Shown in pieces: positions 51,829 through 63,139 of a DNA stretch of 64,000 nt (its first letter is position 1; each line of letters opens with the position of its first letter). Position numbers and translations under genes: made by a program. The stretch is taken from the NCBI GenBank assembly GCA_024509875.1, contig JAMPIV010018781.1:124001-188000 (forward strand), given 5' to 3'. The notes beneath the pieces were generated by a model. That model did not search any database, had not been told where the DNA came from, and worked only from the letters and a program-made list of their open reading frames with translations. This DNA is from Oreohelix idahoensis (taxonomy: Eukaryota; Mollusca; Gastropoda; Stylommatophora; Oreohelicidae).

Positions 51829-52180
51829 GTTACGGCCACGAGGCCTTCGTCGAGGATGTAACGGATTGCCTCCCCTTAGCTCTGCAGTAGTAGTCCTGCA
51901 GTGGCCACAACTTCAAGAGTACCTAATTTGGGTCTTCAAAGGTGTCTACCTTTGCACTCGATTACTCTTAGCAGAGTTGTAGGTAGAAGGATAATGATGC
52001 TTCTACCTCAAGGTTGTTATCACAAGATATTCAGAAAAGAGAGAACAATGCTGAATGTTTCTTAGCAATGTTATCTCTAGTATCTGCCGTAAATTTTTGT
52101 GAAGGATGGGATGTCTTATAATTCGTTAGCTTGTTAAGCCGCCCCCCCCCCCCCACCGGTTTAATCCAGCGAGATTCCTC
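51829..52180. repeat. Dispersed repeat R5, copy 1
   Basis: AACGGATTGCCTCCCC, a GTAGTAGTCC block, CAAGAGTACCTAAT, ATCACAAGATATTCAGAAAA and GAACAATGCTGAATG align with 61793-62330. It ends in a poly-C run and ACCGGTTTAATCC. Starts next to a GGCC hairpin motif. Confidence 0.6.
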
Positions 52181-53336
52181 TGATTATTATCATTATTGTT
52201 CTTATTATTATTATTGTTAGTGGCTCTCCAGGCGTAGATAGAACTATATATATATATTAAAATCAGGACTCACACCTGTGCCTTACGCTCTGTAATCATT
52301 AACTCAACTATTGATTTATCAAAATCAACATATACAAAATTTAATGATCAATCGCTTTTGGGACAAATGTAAATAAATATACACTAGTAATTCTTAGAGA
52401 TAGTTATCATTATTGACTGACTATCAGTTTTAGAAATAGAATCTGTTCTGGCCTGCTAGAATTATGACTTATCTTTCCAAATTCTTGAATTGCTGGTGCT
52501 GCTGGTTCCGTCAATTTGTCTCCGTGTCGAGTGCGCGTTTCCAGATGTCTAGAAGTTACCGCTCCAGGTGAAAGTTATGTAAACATTGACCTTCGGATGA
52601 GTTTTCTGTGTTGACAGAAATGGGCCAAGTTAGGGCAGGGGAGAAAGAGAAACATCAAAATTTCGCCCGCACAGTAAAGGTAATGCAATACTGCCGGAGT
52701 GGACATGAGAGCGCACAAATCGTTTTGTGACAGGGGAGAAGCAAAAAAAAAAACATAAGAGAAAAGTAAGCGAGAGCTAAGTTAAATAAAAAATTTTAAC
52801 ATTATACGGCCCGTAAATGGACATAGCTGATGTTGCTGTTGTGGGTTTCACGGCAATAGTTATCTAATTTTTCACCTTGCGTAGGTGTCCTGACACTCCA
52901 AGTTTTTATGGTCAAGGTATCTTCAATTCTAATTTTGCTCCTGGGAGAGAAGCCTGTTGTACTTACCAGGATCTTCAACTTGGTACTGGATGGTTTAACG
53001 GCCCCTGGATATAGAGGTTAGTTGCGAACACAAGAAATTGTGCTGACTGCGTAAAATTAATCTGAAAAATCTAGAAATAGGGAAAGATCTAAAAAAAAAA
53101 ACATGACTACTGGAGGGGTATTATATCTTCACTAGAGCACCTTCAGATTTTGTTTCGCGTTGATCAAGTGACGACAAGAACTGACCTTGAAATGAATAGG
53201 GATATCCAAAGCTACAGCCAACAACGTGAGACATATACTGACAAGTAAACAAATAGTTCAGAACTGTAAACTGACAGTAATCAAATGTTTTGTATGCACT
53301 CTTCATTACTCTATGGTGTAGTAACAGAGACAAGGG
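52181..53336. other. Spacer, nothing recognised
   Basis: Contains ATT microsatellite near 52183-52218 and a TA run near 52249. The - strand frame 53121-53333 shows no known domain. Confidence 0.35.
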
Positions 53337-53640
53337 TCGGAGTGGCTAAGACGTATGACGTCTGCCTCGAATTCTAAAAGTATCGGGTTCGATTCCCAGT
53401 AGAGGGAATATAATTTATTTAATTTTTTTCAGAACTTGTGGTCCTAACGAAGTCATACCTCTCCCCCCCCCCCCTTTTCGGGTCTCCTGGGTAGTGAGAT
53501 CGGATGCCTAGCCTTCTTGGATAAGGGCGACAAAAATAGGAGGTCCCGTGTGCAAGTTGCGCACGTTAAAAACCCCACGGCAGTTGAAAATTGTAAAGAG
53601 AAGGCCATAAGGTCGTTGCCCTGGCAAAATTAAAAAAATT
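53337..53640 (+). mobile_element. SINE-like element with tRNA head, family S6
   Basis: The head reads CGGAGTGGCTAAGACG (A-box-like), TCTGCCTCGAATTC and ATCGGGTTCGATTCCC (B-box-like). The downstream body contains CCTTCTTGGATAAGGGCGAC, AGGTCCCGTGTGCAAG and CACGTTAAAAACCCCACG, then AT-rich sequence. The clover-leaf is imperfect and no intact acceptor stem is formed, so it is not called a tRNA gene. Confidence 0.55.
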
Positions 53641-53929
53641 AGAAACCTCACCACAAAAATATTTATAGAATGTGTGATTCCTGTATACACACATTGGGAT
53701 TCTCGCCGGTGCTACGGAGTTCGTGCACTATGCTGAGATCCTCCTTGTGTGATCTAAGGGAGGAGATCGGAGCACTGATGGAGTTGTCCGTGTGCAATGA
53801 AGATAATCCTCAAAACCAAACATGGACAATGAAGGAAAACTTGGGAGAAGTAGAGGCCCTTGAAATGCGGACATACAGAGGAATGGGGCGCATCTCGTGA
53901 AAAGAGTAGAAAATAAATAAAGAGGTCAC
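53641..53929. other. Spacer, nothing recognised
   Basis: The short frames on both strands have no recognised domain. Confidence 0.25.
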
Positions 53930-54040
53930 ATATAGCTAACACTGAACATGGGATTAATTAAGATACTTGACCATATAAAAAGACAATAATTGAAGGCAAA
54001 AGTGCAAGAAGAAGACAACGTGGGAAGATAACATCAAGAG
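53930..54040 (+). pseudogene. LINE tail that seeds the 40-bp array
   Basis: The + strand reads, with breaks, NMGLIKILDHIKRR, then KCKKKTTWEDNIKRWIGKSL, then SECTTKTRDRK. This matches the C-terminal tail of LINEs with the usual TWEDNI-WTG-SL-E pattern. From TGGATAGGAAAGAG onward the sequence becomes the array. Confidence 0.65.
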
Positions 54041-56927
54041 ATGGATAGGAAAGAGTCTATCAGAGTGCACCACCAAGACAAGAGACAGGAAAGAGTCTAT
54101 CAGAGTTCATCATCAAGACAAGAGACAGGAAAGAGTCTATCAGAGTTCATCATCAAGACAAGAGACAGGAAAGAGTCTATCAGAGTTCATCATCAAGACA
54201 AGAGACAGGAAAGAGTCTATCAGAGTTCATCATCAAGACAAGAGACAGGAAAGAGTCTATCAGAGTTCATCATCAAGACAAGAGACAGGAAAGAGTCTAT
54301 CAGAGTTCATCATCAAGACAAGAGACAGGAAAGAGTCTATCAGAGTTCATCATCAAGACAAGAGATAGGAAAGAGTCTATCAGAGTTCATCATCAAGACA
54401 AGAGATAGGAAAGAGTCTATCAGAGTTCATCATCAAGACAAGAGACAGGAAAGAGTCTATCAGAGTTCATCATCAAGACAAGAGACAGGAAAGAGTCTAT
54501 CAGAGTTCATCATCAAGACAAGAGACAGGAAAGAGTCGATCAGAGTGCATCATCAAGACAAGAGACAGGAAAGAGTCTATCAGAGTTCATCATCAAGACA
54601 AGAGACAGGAAAGAGTCTATCAGAGTTCATCATCAAGACAAGAGACAGGAAAGAGTCTATCAGAGTTCATCATCAAGACAAGAGATAGGAAAGAGTCTAT
54701 CAGAGTTCATCATCAAGACAAGAGACAGGAAAGAGTCTATCAGAGTTCATCATCAAGACAAGAGACAGGAAAGAGTCTATCAGAGTTCATCATCAAGACA
54801 AGAGACAGGAAAGAGTCTATCAGAGTTCATCATCAAGACAAGAGACAGGAAAGAGTCTATCAGAGTGCATCATCAAGACAAGAGACAGGAAAGAGTCTAT
54901 CAGAGTGCATCATCAAGACAAGAGACAGGAAAGAGTCTATCAGAGTGCATCATCAAGAAATGGACAGGAAAGAGTCTATCAGAGTGCATCATCAAGACAA
55001 GAGACAGGAAAGAGTCTATCAGAGTGCATCATCAAGACAAGAGACAGGAAAGAGTCTATCAGAGTTCATCATCAAGACAAGAGACAGGAAAGAGTCTATC
55101 AGAGTGCACCATCAAGACAAGAGACAGGAAAGAGTCTATCAGAGTGCATCATCAAGACAAGAGACAGGAAAGAGTCTATCAGAGTTCATCATCAAGACAA
55201 GAGACAGGAAAGAGTCTATCAGAGTTCATCATCAAGACAAGAGACAGGAAAGAGTCTATCAGAGTGCATCATCAAGACAAGAGACAGGAAAGAGTCTATC
55301 AGAGTTCATCATCAAGACAAGAGATAGGAAAGAGTCTATCAGAGTTCATCATCAAGACAAGAGACAGGAAAGAGTCTATCAGAGTTCATCATCAAGACAA
55401 GAGACAGGAAAGAGTCTATCAGAGTGCATCATCAAGACAAGAGACAGGAAAGAGTCTATCAGAGTTCATCATCAAGACAAGAGACAGGAAAGAGTCTATC
55501 AGAGTTCATCATCAAGACAAGAGACAGGAAAGAGTCTATCAGAGTGCATCATCAAGACAAGAGACAGGAAAGAGTCTATCAGAGTGCATCATGAAGACAA
55601 GAGACAGGAAAGAGTCTATCAGAGTTCATCATCAAGACAAGAGACAGGAAAGAGTCTATCAGAGTTCATCATCAAGACAAGAGACAGGAAAGAGTCTATC
55701 AGAGTGCATCATCAAGACAAGAGACAGGAAAGAGTCTATCAGAGTGCATCATCAAGACAAGAGACAGGAAAGAGTCTATCAGAGTTCATCATCAAGACAA
55801 GAGACAGGAAAGAGTCTATCAGAGTTCATCATCAAGACAAGAGACAGGAAAGAGTCTATCAGAGTTCATCATCAAGACAAGAGACAGGAAAGAGTCTATC
55901 AGAGTTCATCATCAAGACAAGAGACAGGAAAGAGTCTATCAGAGTTCATCATCAAGACAAGAGACAGGAAAGAGTCTATCAGAGTTCATCATCAAGACAA
56001 GAGACAGGAAAGAGTCTATCAGAGTTCATCATCAAGACAAGAGACAGGAAAGAGTCTATCAGAGTTCATCATCAAGACAAGAGATAGGAAAGAGTCTATC
56101 AGAGTTCATCATCAAGACAAGAGACAGGAAAGAGTCTATCAGAGTTCATCATCAAGACAAGAGACAGGAAAGAGTCTATCAGAGTTCATCATCAAGACAA
56201 GAGACAGGAAAGAGTCTATCAGAGTTCATCATCAAGACAAGAGACAGGAAAGAGTCTATCAGAGTTCACCATCAAGACAAGAGACAGGAAAGAGTCTATC
56301 AGAGTTCATCATCAAGACAAGAGACAGGAAAGAGTCTATCAGAGTTCATCATCAAGACAAGAGACAGGAAAGAGTCTATCAGAGTTCACCATCAAGACAA
56401 GAGACAGGAAAGAGTCTATCAGAGTTCATCATCAAGACAAGAGACAGGAAAGAGTCTATCAGAGTTCACCATCAAGACAAGAGACAGGAAAGAGTCTATC
56501 AGAGTTCATCATCAAGACAAGAGACAGGAAAGAGTCTATCAGAGTTCATCATCAAGACAAGAGACAGGAAAGAGTCTGTCAGAGTGCATCATCAAGACAA
56601 GAGACAGGAAAGAGTCTATCAGAGTTCATCATCAAGACAAGAGACAGGAAAGAGTCTATCAGAGTTCATCATCAAGACAAGAGACAGGAAAGAGTCTATC
56701 AGAGTTCATCATCAAGACAAGAGACAGGAAAGAGTCTATCAGAGTTCATCATCAAGACAAGAGACAGGAAAGAGTCTATCAGAGTTCATCATCAAGACAA
56801 GAGACAGGAAAGAGTCTATCAGAGTTCATCATCAAGACAAGAGATAGGAAAGAGTCTATCAGAGTGCATCATCAAGACAAGAGACAGGAAAGAGTCTATC
56901 AGAGTTCATCATCAAGACAAGAGACAG
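54041..56927. repeat. 40-bp minisatellite, about 72 copies, derived from a LINE tail
   Basis: The unit is AAGAGACAGGAAAGAGTCTA followed by TCAGAGTTCATCATCAAGAC. Variants: GTTCATC or GTGCATC, AGACAGG or AGATAGG. One 1-bp shorter unit at about 54957 shifts phase. In its native frame it encodes GKSLSEFIIKTRDRK, the LINE motif of the left flank. The right flank (RCRRSIAADLRCGDG) continues the LINE tail. 120-bp supercycles leave + frames open, giving false ORFs of 215, 660 and 380 codons. Confidence 0.95.
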
Positions 56928-57010
56928 AAGATGTCGAAGATCCATTGCAGCTGACCTTCGATGTGGAGATGGCAGCTGACCTTCGATGTGGAGATGGAAG
57001 CTGATGATGA
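56928..57010 (+). pseudogene. LINE tail end after the 40-bp array
   Basis: Reads the last LINE codons (SIAADLRCGDG). The 25-bp piece starting CAGCTGACCTTCGATGTGGA is duplicated in tandem here (56949-56998). Confidence 0.55.
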
Positions 57011-57964
57011 TAACGGACCTAGGAACTGCGCTTCATCAAACTGTCCTAAATTTCATGTCTAGCGCGGATGTCAACGATGATAATACCAACTCATGTCAAT
57101 GATAAGCTATTTCATAATTTTTGTTTAGCTAAAATTATACGCGCAGGTTAGAGCTGTATTTCCCACTATCTTCACTTAACTATCAACGCATCCAACTTTC
57201 AGTTTTCTGCATATTTTTTAATGTTAGTTTTTCAACACGACAAAAATGAATGATGTTTGCAAATACTTGTGTTGATGTAAGCTCACGTGTGATGTGCTGT
57301 AGACAGCGGAGATGTGATTGGATCGAAAGATAATACTTGAGATGGTTGCGACTTTCTGCACACATGAAACTGGTACATGTATTTGAAAGGAATCGTTTGC
57401 GCACGGACGAAGAATCTCAAACGGAGAAGGCCAAAAATAAAGGACGTCCAAAAGAAGATAGATCGTGGAGGTGACGGCGTCGTAAAGACACATAACATGA
57501 CAGCTTACCAAATACCAGTGCGTGCACTTAATGAGAAATCAGTCATTATTTGCGCAGAATAGAATGATTAAAATGGTATAAAAAGGTGCGGCACCAACGC
57601 AAAGAACCAGTTAAAAACCAGTGGAAAAGTCATTGGCGTTGGGTAGAGCTCACACTGATGAAATTCTGACAGCAGTTGAAGGTAGTCCTTTGTTCTGGAA
57701 TCCCGTGGAAAGTCCGTTGTCACAGAATGACATTTCTTGTGCCATCCCGTAATTCATTTTGGGCTCTTAACGTTCATTTTTCCTACCTCGGACAATATTT
57801 GGTATTTTCGAGTCATTGTTTACACTTCTTCTTGTAATAATTCGTCATGTTTGTTTGCCTGCCCATTCTCGCTGAGAGTCGAAACAGGTAAGACCAGATT
57901 TGCCGCCAGTCATTTTCGTGTAGTGACACCCGGTGTTTGTGTTTGCACAGGGAGCGCCGGTCAT
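57011..57964. other. Low-repeat region, possible promoter and 5' UTR
   Basis: No repeat family recognised. A good donor-like site AACAG|GTAAGA lies at about 57888 and could end a 5' UTR exon of the gene candidate that follows. No TATA or other element is clear. Confidence 0.2.
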
Positions 57965-58055
57965 ATGACAGACACACCTGAAGACGACGGAAATGTTGTA
58001 ATCGCTTCCGGACAGAATTGTTACGAAGACATTATTTGTGATAATGTAGGAAGTT
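57965..58055 (+). CDS. Candidate first coding exon of an unknown gene
   Basis: A short open stretch MTDTPEDDGNVVIASGQNCY plus EDIICDNVGS ends at GGAAGTT|GTGAGT, a strong donor match. The frame is also open upstream, after a possible acceptor TTTGCACAG at 57950. The surrounding 1 kb lacks known repeats, which is rare in this window. The start context is weak. No family was recognised and no further exon was found downstream, where a LINE copy begins at 58242. This may be chance. Confidence 0.2.
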
Positions 58056-58289
58056 GTGAGTGTAAACATTACCGATAATCGACGGAAATAACAATTCCTT
58101 ATATGGAAAGTGACTTTTAAAAAATCACGCAGAATTTTCCTATGAGGAAATTGTTGGGATAAACCCCATCATAACACGCATGATTGAATACAATTGGCTG
58201 GGCAATTCTAGATGTTATAAACAACACTTATGATTGGAGCCTTCATCTTCTTTTTTGAGCCTTAGCCACAGACTGTCAAAGCAGTCAGT

Positions 58290-60239
58290 GGCGATCATGC
58301 TTGGTGACGATATGTAGGGTAGCAACAAACTGCTTCTACTTTGTTTAGTCGGCGGCCATCCTTCGTACAGTGCCCCAACTCTGGTTCATTCCTCGCATCT
58401 CGGCCTCCACAGTTCTTCGCCAAGTTTTTGGTCGGCCTCTCTTTCGCTTTCCTTCAGGGGTCCATAGCATAGCTGTTCTTGTAATGGCATCGGGGTCCCT
58501 TCTGAGGACGTGACCAACCCAACTCCAGCATCTCTGCCAGCTATGATGGTGTACATATCCTCTTGGTTACTCCGAATGAGTAGTTCTTGGTTGGTGATGG
58601 TATTCGGCCAAGATTCTGAGAATTTTCCTTAGGCAGATTGTGTGGAAGGAGGACAGTTTCGACATTTCCTTCTCTGTTACTCTCCAGCATACCGCACCAT
58701 AGAGAAGCAGAGAAAGTATGCAGCTCTCAAATAATCTTAATTTGGTGTTTGTGCTGTACTGAGAAGACTTCCAGTTTTTGTTGAGAAAAGCAAAGGCTGT
58801 TCTCGCTTTATTCATTCTGTTGTTGATGTCCTTTCATGTTCTGCCATCTGGTGTTACTATACATCCTAGGTATGTAAATGTGCCTGCTTGTTATAGCTTC
58901 TGGTTCCTTATTGTTATTGGCTCAGGATTGCCCACATTGAGTGTCATGACCTTTGTCTTCTTTAAATTGATGTTCAGACCCACCTGCTGGCTATACTTAT
59001 TCAGTCTATCTGTTTTTTCTTGGATGTGTTCATTTGAATGTGCGAGTCATCTGCATATTCCAGGTCTTCCATTGTAGAAAACGTTGTCCATCTAATTTCT
59101 CTTGGACTGTCCTCTGTTTTCTGGCGCATCACACAGTCTATGACTGTCAAAAATAAGGTTTTGATAAGGGACATCCCTGTCGTACTCCTGTCTTCACCTC
59201 GAAAGTTAGGTTGCTCAACCCAACGCTGCATGTAAAGTTAGAATAGAGTCTTTTTATAGTGGAAACAATGCAGCTGGGAATTCCATAAGCCCTCATTATT
59301 TTCCATAGGCTGTCCCTGTGTACGCTGTAAAAAGCCTTTTCAAAATCAACAAAGTTAATGTACTGCTGTCTCTGCCATTTTGAGCACTGCTCTATAATTT
59401 TCATGAGGTTGAATGTGTGATCTGAACATCTTCTGTTCTTTCTTAATCCCGCTTGTTCTTTCCTCAGTTTATGGTCTCCTGCTTTTGAAATTCTCTGAAT
59501 AATTATCCTGCCTAGTATTTTACTGGGAACTGAGAGTAAATCCTCTCCAGTTGTTGCAGACTGCAATGTCGCCCTTCTTGGGCAATTTGACAAATTATTC
59601 CTTTACTTCACTCCGTTGGTGTTGTCTCTGTTTTCCAGACTTGTACAAAAAGTGGTTTTAATAGTTCTGCTGCTAGTTCAGGGTCTGCCTTGAATAACTC
59701 AGCATTTAAGTTGTCGTGACCGAGCGCTTTTCCATTCTTGAACCCTTTAATAGCTGTGATGATTTCTTCTCTTCGTGGAATGTCTGTATTTATGTCTAGG
59801 TCACTTTCAGTCCCAGGAACATTCAGCTGCGTCAGTGGTGGTTCCTTTTCAGTGTTTCTGTGAAGTGCTCTACCCATCTTGTTTCCTGCCCCCGTGCTGT
59901 GGTGATTAGATTTCCTTGCTTGTCTTTTACTAACGTAATATTGTTTGCACCTCGTTTTCCGCTGATAGTTTTAGTTATTTTATAAACTGTGCTTTGTTCG
60001 TTTCTCATTGCTGCCTCTTCTGCCTGTCTTGCAAGATCATCCAGAAATCTCCTTTTGTTGGCTTGGGTTTGACGTTTTACTTCTTTGTCCAGCTGACTGT
60101 ACTGTTCCCTATATATTTCCTGCAACCTGGGAGACTTTGGTTCTGTTTTCTTTCTTTTCATTTCTTTTCTCACCGCTATGGTGTTTAACGTTTCTGGTGT
60201 TATCCAATCTTGTCTCTTCCTTTCGTGGAATCCAAGCAT
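58290..60239 (-). pseudogene. LINE-1 copy B linker, reverse transcriptase and tail
   Basis: 60239-59832: charged linker (QLDKEVKRQTQANKRRFLDD). 59877-59608: the ITAIKGFKNGKALGHDNL block at the RT entrance. 59593-59147: LRKEQAGLRKNRRCSDHTF, FVDFEKAFYSVHRDSLWKIM, GVRQGCPLSKPYF. 59231-59001: RT palm with the catalytic box reduced to YADDS. 58815-58567: thumb and VLSLLLYGAVCWRVTEKE-like sequence. Then tail with GHVLRRDPDAITRTA. At least five frame changes. Confidence 0.8.
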
Positions 60240-60256
60240 GATTCGCTACTTTCCTT

Positions 60257-61295
60257 TTATATTGTTGAAATGGTATTGAATTTCTGAGCAACACCATCAG
60301 TCGCTGTATTTTCCTGGCTATTGGCAATTTGATATCGCCTCTTTACATCAACCCCAACAGCTTTTCTGGTGAGGGGGTCCTTAAGTTTGATGATGTTATA
60401 TCTTTTCTGTTTGGTTGCCATTGGTCCAGCAGCTCTGAGCTTCACCTTCAGCCTTGCTACTACTAGGTGGTGATCACTTCCCACATCTGCACCTCTTCTT
60501 ACTTTCACGTCTTGCAATGCATGTCTCCATCTGCCATTGATCATAATGTGGTCATTTTGGTTTCTGTCCCGTCCGTTTGGTGATTCCCATGTTAACTTGT
60601 GCACTTCTTTGTGTGTAAAAAGTGTTCTTCCAGTGACCAAGTTGTTAATGCTGCTGAAGCTTATTAGTTTGTCCCCATTCTCATTTATTGTTCCACTGCC
60701 GCATTTCCCCATTACTCTTTCATTATAAGTATTGTGTGTTCCAACTTTCGCATTGAGGTCTCCCATTACTATAATAAGATCGTACCCACGTGCAGTTTCC
60801 ATTTCCTTTTGTAGCTGTTTATAGAAGTCTTCCTCTTACCTCTTCATTGCTGTCATTTGTTGGTGCAAAGCATTGTATTACTGTAGTGTTGGTGAATCTC
60901 CCTCTCAGTCTTGTTCTTATCAGTTTCTTGTTGATGGGTTTCCTTTCCAGTAATAACTTTTCTATTTCTTTCTTTAGGATAATGGCTACGCCTTCATTGT
61001 GCTGACCATCCTCTCTACCGGAGTAAAGTACTGATTCTCCTGTAGCTGTTTTTATTCACCCCGCCCCGGTCCATCTGCTCTCACTTATTCCCAGGACATG
61101 TAATCTGTAGTTCCTCATCTCTGCTATGATCTGCCTCAGTTTTCCTGCCTCATTCATGGTTCTGACGTTCCAGAATCCAGTTCTTGTTTCGTGTTTTGCG
61201 ATCGGGGCATCCGTTGTAATGCCAGTGGCTTTCTTTCGGCTTTCACCACTGATAGTCATACGAGCCTGAGACTCCGGATGTCCGTCCCGCATCAA
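60257..61295 (-). pseudogene. LINE-1 copy B endonuclease
   Basis: 61295-61056 gives TGFWNVRTMNEAGKLRQI and LGISESRWTG. Frames then break. 60802-60257 gives DLIIVMGDLNAKVGTHNTYN (the Gly-Asp-Leu-Asn motif with catalytic Asp and Asn), LTWESPNGRDRNQNDHIMIN, and GSDHHLVVARLKVKL (catalytic SDH motif). All APE-type endonuclease motifs are visible, but in separate frames. Confidence 0.8.
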
Positions 61296-61361
61296 AGTAT
61301 TTCATCTGTTGATGTTTCTGTAACGGTTAAGATGTTATAAACAACACGTATGATTGGAGCC

Positions 61362-61660
61362 TGGTCAGATAGTAACAACCACGTACGTGGGACGAAAGTT
61401 GCAATATAATCTGACACTTTCGCCGGTTTAGAGCACTGTGAAATTCACCTCGTCAAGAAGACAGCTAGCTAGCCAGAGTAAGGAATAGGATCAGAATTCC
61501 TTTTATCGGACCGGACCTTGTTTGAGCATCTTGTGGACTTATATCCTAGGAAAACTACCTACATTAACACGGAAAGCCGGAATCATAGGAATCTGAACAA
61601 AAAGTCAGATTGGGAGCCTAGTGTAAAGTAATACCCCAGACCGCGTGTAAGAGGCATCTT
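61362..61660. other. Spacer, nothing recognised
   Basis: No supported feature. Confidence 0.3.
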
Positions 61661-62084
61661 AAACAGGTTGCCTTAACTATTTCTCTGAGCCAGGAGTCAG
61701 TATTCCCAAAGAAATGTTGCGTGAGTTGTACATTTTTAAATTCTATATTTTGCATTTATTAACATGTGAAAATTGCTAGTGGATGTCCAAGTCATATGAG
61801 GCTTTCAGCCTCAACATTGTCACGGATTGCTTCCCCTGCTTTGCTGTAGTGGTCCAACAGTGACCAAAACTCAAACAGGTTGCCTTAACTATTTCTCTGA
61901 ACCAGGAGTCAGTATTCCCAAAGAAATGTTGCGTGAGTTGTACATTTTTAAATTCTATATTTTGCATTTATTAACATGTGAAAATTGCTAGTGGATGTCC
62001 AAGTCATATGAGGCTTTCAACCTCAACATTGTCACGGATTGCCTCCCCTGCTTTGCTGTAGTGGTCCAACAGTGACTAAAACTC
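61661..62084. repeat. 212-bp tandem duplication (two copies)
   Basis: 61661-61872 and 61873-62084 begin AAACAGGTTGCCTTAAC and are almost identical (single-base differences near 61703, 61809 and 61832). The duplication includes the start of repeat R5. Confidence 0.9.
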
Positions 62085-62330
62085 AAGAGTATCTAATATT
62101 GGCTTCCACGATATCTACCTGCGCGCAAGATTACTCTTGGCAGAGATGTAGATAGATTAATGACACTTCTACCTTAAGGGAGCTTTCACAAGATATTTCC
62201 AGAAGTCACGAACAATGTTGCATTGGGCTGAACAATTGTTAACGCATTATATCTGGTCCGTCGCCTTTTGTGAAAGATGTAAGCAATGGTTTAGCCCGTT
62301 CAAGCCCCCAGTTGGTGTAATAAAACGAAA
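61793..62330. repeat. Dispersed repeat R5, copy 2
   Basis: Second member of R5. CACGGATTGCCTCCCC, GTAGTGGTCCAACAGTGAC, CAAGAGTATCTAATATTGG, CACAAGATATTTCCAGAAG and GAACAATGTTGCATTGG match 51829-52180. Its first part is duplicated by the 212-bp tandem. Confidence 0.6.
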
Positions 62331-63139
62331 TCCCTCTTATAAGGTATAGCTCTGTTTAGAGGTAAATATATGTCTAGGTATTTAAATATATATTAAATAT
62401 TCTGGCTCATACGTTTGCTTTCATACATATAAAACTTAAACGAATAGTTTTAAAACAACATGTAACAATTTTTATAACGAATTAGTCTTTAACAGTTAAA
62501 ATAAATATGGAAAGATTGGTGAAATTTAGATAAAAGTTTTCGTTACGGAGACGTAAGTGAGTATTTATCAAAAGTCCGTTTTGCTGGTGCCTTTTTATAA
62601 GCACTTAACATTTGATGAGTCCTGCAGCTGTGGTTCATCAATTCTGTGATGACGAAAGCCTTCTCCACACTCTCTACCACTGTAGGCAGTTAGGGTGGAT
62701 GCTTTTCTCTCACACTAGCGGCGTTAGTACCACAAATCGTCTGATGGCTTGTAACCACGAACTTTAGAAAAATAGAAAAACAAATGCCTTCTGCTAAGTA
62801 CATTTGTTTGGAGCACTCTAACAGGCTCACGTTCCCGTTGTCCGCCCACCAATGTTAAACTCTCAGAAGAATTTAATTCTCGAGCACGCACAACGTAACT
62901 CCGAGAAGATGGTTAAAATTCACCAATATTACTCTGAGGATTAACGGGTAACATGTGTCTGGACAGTGAGAATATGATTTGTGCCTGAACTAACATTAAC
63001 GAGTTACATACATTTCAAAAATGATATGCTACACTTGAGGTACACATGATTTAATCATCACTCATTACTGCTCCAGTCGAAGTCCTGGGGTCACCTCTGC
63101 TGTCGGGTTTCCACACAACTAGTCAGAAAAAAATCACCA
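62331..63139. other. AT-rich region, nothing firmly recognised
   Basis: At 62835-62857 the - strand reads AACATTGGTGGGCGGACAAC, which looks like an LTR end plus TGG primer site. No matching LTR pair or coding region was found, so this stays a weak hint. Confidence 0.25.

Larger units (their letters stand above)
58242..61329 (-). mobile_element. LINE-1 copy B (near full-length, decayed), 32-bp duplications
   Basis: Flanked by a 32-bp direct repeat that begins AGATGTTATAAACAACAC (58210-58241 and 61330-61361, one mismatch). The element is on the - strand: 5' end at 61329, 3' tail AAAAAAGAAGATGAAG at 58242. It holds the endonuclease, linker, RT and C-terminal tail in several frames. It supplies the 1.3 kb missing from copy A. 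The 5' UTR seen in copy A before 1340 is not present, so it is slightly 5'-truncated. Confidence 0.9.

Noticed and set aside
53337..53405. tRNA gene
   Set aside because: A- and B-box-like sequences are present, but no complete acceptor stem or clover-leaf could be formed and SINE body sequence follows.
54041..56927. ORFs of 215, 660 and 380 codons rich in KESIRVHHQDKRQERVYQ
   Set aside because: Same artefact from the 40-bp array; the frames overlap each other and shift at the unit lacking one base.
54041..56927. CRISPR-like array
   Set aside because: The units are head-to-tail without spacers, and the sequence is from an animal genome.
62835..62857. LTR end with a primer-binding site (AACATTGGTGGGCGGACAAC on the - strand)
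   Set aside because: No partner LTR, polypurine tract or gag/pol was found nearby, so it is too weak to call.
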